Shown in pieces: positions 35,322 to 42,700 of a stretch of 64,000 bases of DNA. The stretch comes from Candidatus Amarolinea dominans (GTDB lineage: Bacteria > Chloroflexota > Anaerolineae > SSC4 > Amarolineaceae). The position numbers and the translations under genes are program-made. The stretch spans positions 62,001-126,000 of the forward strand of contig JADJYJ010000007.1 of assembly GCA_016719785.1 (NCBI GenBank), in the 5' to 3' direction. The notes below the pieces were generated by a model. The model did not search any database. It was not told the origin of the DNA and saw only the letters and a program-made list of their open reading frames with translations. Positions within the stretch are counted from its first letter, which is position 1; each line of letters starts with the position of its first letter.

Positions 35322-36233
35322 ATGGCTTCAGTTTTACAGGATTTTTCGGATGCGTTGGCGCTCACCGTGGAGGGGACCGGGTCGGCGGTGGTGCGTGTGG
35401 AAGCGCGGCGGCGCTTGCCCGCGACCGGCATCGTCTGGTCGGCCGCCGGCGTGATTGTGACGGCGCACCATGTGGTCGAGCAGGATGACCATGTGGGCAT
35501 CGGCCTGCATGACGGGCGCACCCTGTCGGCGCGCCTGCTGGGGCGTGACCCAACCACCGATGTGGCGGTGCTGCAGGCGCAGATCGGCCAGGGACAGCTG
35601 CCCCTGACTGTGCCAACCTGGGCCGATCCGACCGACCTGCGTGTGGGACACTTGGCGCTGGCGCTGGGGCGTCCTGGTCAGCGTGTCCTGGCCACCTTCG
35701 GCATCGTCAGCGCCCTGGGCGAGGGCTGGCGCACACCGGCCGGCGGTGAAGTTGACCACTATCTGCAGAGCGATGTAGTCATGTATCCCGGTTTTTCTGG
35801 CGGCCCCCTGGTGGATGCGGCCGGCCACATCATCGGCATGAACACCTCCGCCATGCTGCGCGGCGTCAGTCTGACCATCCCCGCGCCCACGCTGCGCCGC
35901 GTCGTAGAGACCATCCTCTCGCATGGCCACGTGCGCCGCGGCTACCTCGGCGTCAGTGCGCAGGCCGCACGCCTCCCGGCTCTGCTCGCTCAGCAGTTGC
36001 AGCAGGAGAGCGGTCTGCTGCTCGGTTCCGTCGAGGCCGATGGCCCGGCCGACAAGGCTGGCCTTTTCATGGGCGACACACTCATCAGCCTGGATAGCCA
36101 GCCGGTGCGGCATCTCGATGATCTCATGGCCCTGTTGACCGGTGAACGGGTGGGGCGGCCGCTGTCGGCGCGCATCGTGCGTGGGGGCCAGGTGCAAACC
36201 CTCGATGTCGTCATCGGCGAGCGCAGCGCGTAG
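35322..36233 (+). CDS. Trypsin-like serine protease with PDZ domain (HtrA family), cytosolic form
   Basis: A 303-residue S1C/HtrA-type protease. The triad is H50 (VTAHHVV), D80 (DPTTDVAVLQ) and S159 (YPGFSGGPLVD); the usual GNSGG is GFSGG. One PDZ domain follows (about 205-300, SVEADGPADKAGLFMGD). There is no signal peptide or membrane span, so unlike DegP/DegS it should act in the cytoplasm. ATG 35322 has AAAGGAG upstream. It lies after the kinase-regulator pair with a 133-bp gap and may be a protein quality-control output of that system. Confidence 0.88.
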   Translation: MASVLQDFSDALALTVEGTGSAVVRVEARRRLPATGIVWSAAGVIVTAHHVVEQDDHVGIGLHDGRTLSARLLGRDPTTDVAVLQAQIGQGQLPLTVPTWADPTDLRVGHLALALGRPGQRVLATFGIVSALGEGWRTPAGGEVDHYLQSDVVMYPGFSGGPLVDAAGHIIGMNTSAMLRGVSLTIPAPTLRRVVETILSHGHVRRGYLGVSAQAARLPALLAQQLQQESGLLLGSVEADGPADKAGLFMGDTLISLDSQPVRHLDDLMALLTGERVGRPLSARIVRGGQVQTLDVVIGERSA

Positions 36234-36240
36234 GTTCGAA

Positions 36241-36296
36241 CGAGCGGATTTGGATCACGAAGCCGCGAAGTGACGCGAAGACGCGAAGGCGGTCGC
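36241..36296 (+). repeat. 56-nt interspersed repeat, copy 1
   Basis: Starts CGAGCGGATTTGGATCACGA and ends GAAGGCGGTCGC. A second copy at 46883-46938 differs at two positions, and a third partial copy lies at 47065-47103. No coding function is seen. Confidence 0.8.
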
Positions 36297-36420
36297 AGAA
36301 ACGGCTTTAGCCGTCACTACGAACTGCCTGGCAACTTACGCCGCCCACTAGTGGTCCAAGTTTGCAGCAGTTGCCTCGGACGAACCCGGTTCGAAATGTT
36401 GTTCGCAGGACAATTACATA

Positions 36421-36486
36421 CTGCAAGCGGGAACGGATTTCACTTTTTCGCCTAAGGAAACAGGCGCAATTCGTGCCCGCTTGCAG
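36421..36486 (+). repeat. 66-nt palindromic repeat, copy 3
   Basis: Exactly 66 nt, same orientation as copy 1. Here the terminal inverted repeat extends to 14 bp (ATACTGCAAGCGGG and CCCGCTTGCAGTAT, 36418-36489). The inner hairpin is CGCCT-AAGGAAAC-AGGCG. It abuts and truncates the minus-strand gene fragment whose ATG is at 36628. Confidence 0.9.
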
Positions 36487-36628
36487 TATCGCATTCGCCT
36501 GGTGGCAGTACAGCCGCCAGGCTATCCTGCAGCACGGTCTCGATAGGCTGCCTGGAAACCTGCGCCATCTGTCGGACGGTGCGATAGAGCGACCCTGGCA
36601 GCTTCAAGGTGATCGTTTGACAGGTCAT
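36452..36628 (-). pseudogene. Truncated copy of the MTYQTITL-type (RHH-like) family, cut by the 66-nt repeat
   Basis: Begins MTCQTITLKLPGSLYRTVRQ, clearly homologous to the intact 146-residue protein at 51001-51441. After about 43 residues the homology stops at the edge of the 66-nt repeat, and the frame ends at a TAG inside it (36454-36452). The remaining ~100 residues of the family are absent. Confidence 0.75.
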
Positions 36629-36835
36629 CGTCCGTCTTCCTCTTGGATCCTCGTCAGCAATCGGGCATCGCCAACCGGGTTATAGCACGGTGAGCGAGTA
36701 ACCGGTAAACCGGTCAGCAAATCCAGACCTTGCACAGCAGTCTCCACCGCCGAACCCCTCACCTCAATCGAAGCCCGGCAGGGCCAGCCTGTCCACTTCC
36801 CGGCCGTCCGCGGCCCGGGAGGGGATGAGCAGCAA
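36629..36835 (-). repeat. Duplicated segment: copy of 51442-51650
   Basis: This stretch reproduces the intergenic DNA between the RHH-like gene and the DUF2723 gene (135 bp here, 136 bp there). It also includes the last ~20 codons of a DUF2723 protein (RAADGREVDRLALPGFD, stop at 36764-36766). With the truncated gene at 36452-36628 it forms a ~235-bp remnant of the 51.4-kb locus. The rest of 36234-37061 (apart from the repeats listed) holds no gene; a TATAAT at 36925 and TTGACA at 36896 are 23 nt apart, too far for a standard promoter. Confidence 0.8.
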
Positions 36836-37061
36836 TGAATTGCAATGACGGTTTTTCCCGATCGGTGACAGGGTTTTTGCCAGGTTGGCAGAAAGTTGAC
36901 AGACCACTGAAAGTCATTCGATAGTATAATGATCTTGTCGCATGTGTATCCTGAGATTTCTTTGAGCCGGCCACCGGCATCGTCGTGGCGTCGAGCGTGC
37001 CTGAGCCATCGGCCGATCTCGACCCAATGCCCTGACTGAAACGAGAGAGGAGTAGTATCCA

Positions 37062-38108
37062 ATGGAAACGCCAGAAACAATCACCATTCAATTGCCGTCG
37101 TTCATTACGCGCCTGCGTCGCCGCGGCCGCGAGGGCTGGCAGCGCATCGGGCGCCGCCTCTTGCCCACGCCGGGCAATGTGCTTTTCACCCTGCTGATGA
37201 TCGGCCTGCTGTTGTGGGCGCAATCGGCCGGCGCGCTGCCGCTGCGCCTGCTGGGGCCGAATGTCCCTTCGACCAACACCATCGCCTACCAGGGCCGCCT
37301 GGCCGATGCCGCCGGTGCGCCGCTGACCGGCACTTACAGTATCATCTTTCGCCTTTACAACGCTGCCAGCGGGGGCGCGCCGCTGTGGGAAGAACAGTGG
37401 ACCGGCCAGAACGGCGTGCAGGTCAGCGACGGTCTCTTCAACGTCATGCTCGGCAGCCTGACGCCCATCCCGCAGGCGGTGGTCACCGGCAACAACACCC
37501 TCTGGCTCGGCATCACCGTCGGTACGGATGACGAGATGGCCCCACGCGTGCAGCTCGGCAGTGTGCCGTTTGCGGTGCAGGCGCTGACCGTGCCAGATGG
37601 CAGTGTGACGACGGGGAAGATCGCGGATCAGGCGGTGACGCAGGCCAAGTTGGGGGATGGAGCAGTGACGACGGGGAAGATCGCCGATCAAGCCGTGACC
37701 AGTCAAAAGCAGACCGCAGCAGCGACCTACGTAGAGGACAACTCATACTTGGTTGCCCAGGGTCAGGGGCCTCTTGTTGTGAGTGAGTTCAACTTTTCTA
37801 ACGTTCCTGCCGGTGATATCGTAATCATGTGTTCATTTGTTGCAGGGATTCCCAGCGGGGCAAACCCTTACGGAGCAATAATTCTATCAGTATCACCAGG
37901 AGGAGGGTTAAATGGAATGCCCACGCATATCATGGGCACTCAGTTGGATCAGTATGTACTTCACGGCAGACTATCCAATTTTGGCGGCGGTTCGCTGGCT
38001 ATTCACATGATGTATACTGGTGAACAACCAACAACGCAGGTTGGTTTCGGCTCAGGTAATGGGGACTCAAGGTTCGGGCGCAAATGCACCGTTACTTTTG
38101 GGATCTAA
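37062..38108 (+). CDS. Exported surface/tail-fibre-like protein, paralogue A
   Basis: A 348-residue secreted protein. A charged N-terminus and LLPTPGNVLFTLLMIGLLLW form the signal/anchor (about 30-60). A conserved domain follows (about 70-215: TIAYQGRLADAAGAPLTG, FRLYNAASGGAPLWEEQW, WLGITVGTDDEM, LGSVPFAVQAL), a beta domain common in surface and fibre-like proteins of this phylum. Then come short repeats VTTGKIADQAVT (twice) and a C-terminal domain ending GRKCTVTFGI. The first ~215 residues are nearly identical in DNA to paralogue B (45463), while the tail is divergent and less GC-rich. GAGAGGAG precedes the ATG. Confidence 0.75.
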   Translation: METPETITIQLPSFITRLRRRGREGWQRIGRRLLPTPGNVLFTLLMIGLLLWAQSAGALPLRLLGPNVPSTNTIAYQGRLADAAGAPLTGTYSIIFRLYNAASGGAPLWEEQWTGQNGVQVSDGLFNVMLGSLTPIPQAVVTGNNTLWLGITVGTDDEMAPRVQLGSVPFAVQALTVPDGSVTTGKIADQAVTQAKLGDGAVTTGKIADQAVTSQKQTAAATYVEDNSYLVAQGQGPLVVSEFNFSNVPAGDIVIMCSFVAGIPSGANPYGAIILSVSPGGGLNGMPTHIMGTQLDQYVLHGRLSNFGGGSLAIHMMYTGEQPTTQVGFGSGNGDSRFGRKCTVTFGI

Positions 38109-38176
38109 TGATGATTGCTGTTGTCTGCTTTTTTCATGCAACTTGATCCGGCACCTTGCGGGGGGGGAGTACAGGC

Positions 38177-38716
38177 GCGGATTTGGGGAGCGCGGATTTG
38201 GGGAGCGCGGATTAGGGGAGCGCGGATTAGGGGAGTGCGGATTTAGGGAGTGCGGATTTAGGGAGTGCGGATTTAGGGAGTGCGGATTTAGGGAGTGCGG
38301 ATTTAGGGAGTGCGGATTTAGGGAGCGCGGATTTGGGGAGTGCGGATTTAGGGAGCGCGGATTTGGGGAGCGCGGATTTAGGGAGTGCGGATTTAGGGAG
38401 TGCGGATTTGGGGAGCGCGGATTTGGGGAGTGCGGATTTGGGGAGTGCGGATTTAGGGAGTGCGGATTTGGGGAGCGCGGATTTGGGGAGTGCGGATTTG
38501 GGGAGCGCGGATTTAGGGAGTGCGGATTTGGGGAGCGCGGATTTAGGGAGCGCGGATTTGGGGAGCGCGGATTTAGGGAGCGCGGATTTGGGGAGTGCGG
38601 GTTTGGGGAGCGCGGATTTGGGGAGTGCGGGTTTGGGGAGGGCGGATTTGGGGAGTGCGGATTTGGGGAGCGCGGATTTAGGGAGCGCGGATTTGGGGAG
38701 CGCGGATTGGGGGGGC
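38177..38716. repeat. 15-bp minisatellite, 36 units
   Basis: About 36 head-to-tail units of GCGGATTTGGGGAGC with variants TTTA for TTTG, AGT for AGC, GATTAGGGG (units 3 and 4) and a few GGTTTG. In the plus frame starting GCG-GAT the units read A-D-L-G-S, like pentapeptide repeats, and the main variants are silent; but units 3 and 4 contain TAG and no credible start is present. The other frames give GFGE-type or Pro/Ser-rich low-complexity peptides. The array fills most of the gap 38109-38777. Confidence 0.95.
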
Positions 38717-38777
38717 GCGCGGGTGGTGATGTGGGCGTGACCGGTATTGGCCTTTTGTGGCGTGATGGGAGGGTGCT

Positions 38778-39575
38778 GTGATCAAACTGCTGCATGCGGA
38801 CATCAGCGATAAGGCTTGGCGCGCGTACTACAGCGTGTACAATGCGCACGGGCACAATTATCCGGAGGCATTTTACGAAGAGATGATGCGTCTGGAGTTT
38901 GGGGCATTGGGAGTGCGCTGCGCGACGCAGGTGGAGTATGCGGTGACCTACAAGGATGTCGTGGTGGGCAAGCATATCACTGACACGGAGATCGAGGACT
39001 GTGTCGTGCTGGAGTACAAGGTGCAGCCGGAGTTGCGGTCACGCCACGAGATGCAGTTGTTGTCCTACCTGAAGGTTTCGGGCAAACCGGTGGGGCTACT
39101 GCTCAATTTTGGCAGTCTGAAGCCGCAGGGTCAACGGCGGGTGTTGACGCCGGAGGGAATGCGACCGTTGGCGCCGTGGAATCCAGAAATCACCGACCCT
39201 GATCTGTTGTACCCGGAATTGACGCTGGCGCTGCGCAATGCAGCACGCGAGGTGTATCACACGTTGGGGCCAGGGTTTTTGCTGCGCATCTATGTCAGCG
39301 CGCTGCGTGTGGAGCTTCGTGCGCAGGGCATCCCCTGCCAACGCGCGCGTAAACTGATGGTGACACATCGCGGCCAGCCCATTGGCGAGGTCACGTTTCA
39401 CCATTTCATCGTGGATGAAAAGCTGGTGCTGGCACCCGTATCTGTACCGCAGATCAGCCAGTCGGAGGCCAACAAGGTGCGGACTCTCATGGCCACACAC
39501 GGGCTACGGCTGGGGATGATCGTGAATTATCGGAACGAGAAGATGGAAGTGAAGTATGTGAGGGGGAAGGGATGA
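38778..39575 (+). CDS. Tandem GxxExxY-family (PD-(D/E)xK-like) protein
   Basis: A 265-residue protein made of two GxxExxY-type domains. Domain 1 (about 25-115) has NYPEAFYEEMMRLE, TDTEIEDCVVLEYKV (candidate nuclease-like D...ExK) and QLLSYLKVSGKPVGLLLNFG, the family hallmark. Domain 2 (about 155-260) has LGPGFLLRIYVSALRVEL and LRLGMIVNYRNEKMEVKYV but lacks the ExK, so it is probably structural. Function of the family is unknown; it is common in environmental bacteria. GTG start with GGGAGGG upstream, directly after the minisatellite. Confidence 0.78.
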   Translation: MIKLLHADISDKAWRAYYSVYNAHGHNYPEAFYEEMMRLEFGALGVRCATQVEYAVTYKDVVVGKHITDTEIEDCVVLEYKVQPELRSRHEMQLLSYLKVSGKPVGLLLNFGSLKPQGQRRVLTPEGMRPLAPWNPEITDPDLLYPELTLALRNAAREVYHTLGPGFLLRIYVSALRVELRAQGIPCQRARKLMVTHRGQPIGEVTFHHFIVDEKLVLAPVSVPQISQSEANKVRTLMATHGLRLGMIVNYRNEKMEVKYVRGKG

Positions 39576-39747
39576 AGGCGCAGATTTGGAGACCGAGGAT
39601 TGGGTGTGTGCGTGAGAAAGTATTCGGCGCAGTGCAGTGGATGAAACGTGCTCAAACGCCCGCTCTGCCAGACATTACGCCCCGCAAAGCCATATCCGTG
39701 TTTCCCAAATTCGCGCCTGTAATTTCCCCCCCACAGGAGGAGCTAAT

Positions 39748-42700
39748 ATGAAATACTCTCGTCTACCCGACGCAGTCACTACCTGCATTAGACGATACCA
39801 TCGCAACGATTTGCGATACACTGTTCTGCGGCTGGTGATGGTCATACTGGTGACGTTGCAGCCCGCAGGTTCGATGGCGAGCAACATACATAACTACCCA
39901 TCCGTCTACATGGACGGTGATACCGTTATGAAATCATCAGCTGTCTTGATTTCGGACGATCAACTTGTGTTTCATCCAAATGCCGATAAATCGACAATTG
40001 AGAGTCTGATCCGTGATACCGCTCCACTCTTGATTGGTCAGACTATGACAATAGGTAAAGAACGGTATCCATTGGCTGATGTTGTAATTCTATCAGCTCA
40101 AGGTCGGGATTACGACATTAACCCATTCATCTTATGGGTGTTGTTGGTAGCCACGGGATCTGTTGAACCAGAAACCGCTTCGCTGGACGGCATAACGATC
40201 GCACTTCCTTCCGTTAAATCTGAGTTGCAAGGTCTGCCTGCCCAACTCTCCAGAGTTGCCAAAGCATTGAGCCGTAATTTTTACGTACACGAACTTGGCT
40301 TGGCTTCTGATAAAGAAATTCATTTCCAAGACGGAAGTGCATTGGCTATTCCGAAAGATATCAATTCGGGTACCTATGCACTGCAAATGACCATGGCTGA
40401 GATGGGGCTAGATCAAGAACATTGGCAGTTGCTAGTCGGAGGGCACCAAGGAAGGTTCCTTCAGGTCTACGATAGACTAATTGGTGACCCCATGCAGTCT
40501 ATTGTTAAGTACTCACCAGCAGTAACTCCAATTCTACGCAAGCCGTTCAATGGCGGATATCGCAATTATGACGTGAATTCTTGGTTTGATCATGAATCAC
40601 CCACCTATGCAACAAACGGTTCTATTGTGATTTATAATGGCGACCGTCGTACCGACCCGGCAAATGAGCAATGCACATTCGGATTCAATTGCTATGATGG
40701 GCATGATGGCATTGATTATAATACTGGAACAGCTGCTGTTGTTGCTGCAGCAAGCGGCACAGCCACTGTTTATCGAGACTGGAATTTCGGAGACGGATGT
40801 CCTAATGTCAATGCAGTCATCATTGATCATGGAAGTGGCTACAAGACAAAGTATTGGCATTTGAGCCTTATCGATATCGACAACGGGCCTGTTACAGAAG
40901 GCGACCAAATTGGCCTTAGCGGCAGTACCGGTTGTTCTACGGGCCCGCATTTGCATTTTGGAGTGACTCTCAACAATCAAAAGGTAGATCCGTATGGATG
41001 GAAAGGGCGCTATGCCGATCCGTGGAGTGCAACATCAACATGCCTATGGCGAGATGATTGTGGAGCCACTTTGCCGCCCTCAAGTAACTTTGGTGGGACA
41101 GGAGGAATAGTTAAGAGTGGCAGTGGACAGGCAGTTGGTGGTGCATTTGTATCACTGGTAGGCGGTAACTATACTTTGGAGACAGCAACCAATAGGGACG
41201 GAGTATACATGTTTCCGGTGGCACCCACAGGCTCCGTGCGAATCTCGGCTTACAGAAACCGAGAATTTGGCACCGTGAATCATGTCGTACAAATTAACTC
41301 GTTCAATTACGCCCCAGAAATACGGTTCAACGCCTGTGTTTCACTGGTTGCACAAGATAGTTCAAATGAACGACAGCCGCTCGATTGCGGCGTTCCACCC
41401 ACCTGCCCCACCTCCGGCGGCGTCATCCTCTACAAAGACTGGCAGTACCAGTGCGCCAACGAAGGCGAAGGCAGCGGGTGGGTGCGCCGCGACTCAACCG
41501 GCTGGCAGAATGTGGGCGGCTTCAACAACCGCGCATCCTCCGTACGTGTCCCTTCCGGCTGGTCGGTCAAACTCTTCGAGCACGGCGACCGCGGCGGCGG
41601 CTGGGCCTGCCGCAACAGCAACGACGACAACTTTGGCGGCAATCAGTTCAACAACGGCGCCAGTCTGAATGATGCTGTCTCGTCGTTTGAGGTCTTCAAC
41701 GTACCGAACTGCGGCGACAATCACGCACCGAACACGCCATCTCTCCAGAGCCCTGGTGATGGGCATGTCGCCACTGACGGTCGTGCGCCGCAGCTGTGTT
41801 GGAACAACAACGGCGATCCCGACGGCGACTCGGTGCAGTTCTACGCCGAAGTCTACGGCAGCGCAGTCAACGCCAACAGCGGCTGGACTGGCAGCACCTG
41901 CTGGCGACCTGGCAATCTGGATGGCCAGTATTACGGTTACCAATGGCACGTCAAGGCCAGGGATAACTATGGCGCTGAGAGCGGCTGGAGCACCACCTGG
42001 CACTTCACCATTCAGCAGCCCAACCAGCCCCCCTCTATCTCCTTCAACACCGCCAACGGTAGCACGGCCGGTCAGATCAGCAGCCGTGACCGCACCTGGG
42101 CCTTCGCCGGCACGGCCAACGACCCCGAAGGCCAGCTCAACCGTATCGAGTTCCGCTGTGACAACTGCGACAATGCCGGCAGCGGCCCCAACCAGACCAA
42201 TGGCAACACCTGGTCGCTGACACGCACCGACATGGCCGGCCAGAACGACGTCTACTTCGTGGCCTACGATAACCTGAATCAAAACGCGGCCAGCCGCCAT
42301 CTCGATCTGCGCATTGACCTGGCTCCCCCTGTGACAACCGTCAGCTTCAACAACGAGGCCAACCCCGCGAACTGGCCTACCTGGTTCACCACTGCGGTGA
42401 CCGTGCGCCTGCACGCGGACGATGGCAATACGGGCCGGGCGCGCAGCGGGGTCAGCCAGGTGCGCTACCGGCTCGATAACGGCGGCTGGCAGACGGTCAG
42501 CGGCAGCGATGCCAGCTTCGTGGTCGGCACCGACGGCAGCCACAGCGTCGAGTATTACGCCCTGGACAATGTGGGCAACCAGGAAAGCAGTCGGACGGTC
42601 AACTTCCAGATTGACCAGACACCCCCCAGTTCGCTATCCGGCGTGGTCGAGACCCACTCTGTGGTCAATGGTCAGTGGCAGCGCGATCACAACGTGGCGA

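Noticed and set aside
36896..36930. TTGACA and TATAAT as a promoter for paralogue A
   Set aside because: The two hexamers are 23 nt apart, beyond normal spacing; only the -10 could be real.
38177..38716. CRISPR-like array
   Set aside because: The 15-bp units are contiguous with no spacers, and no cas gene is present.
38020..38781. 253-codon plus-strand frame reading GFGE/GFRE repeats
   Set aside because: Unit variants change residues in this frame, its start lies inside the end of paralogue A, and no Shine-Dalgarno is present.
38067..38975. 302-codon minus-strand frame rich in Pro, Asn and Ser over the minisatellite
   Set aside because: It is only the 15-bp repeat read in another frame, with ends that run into the antisense of the GxxExxY gene and no ribosome site.
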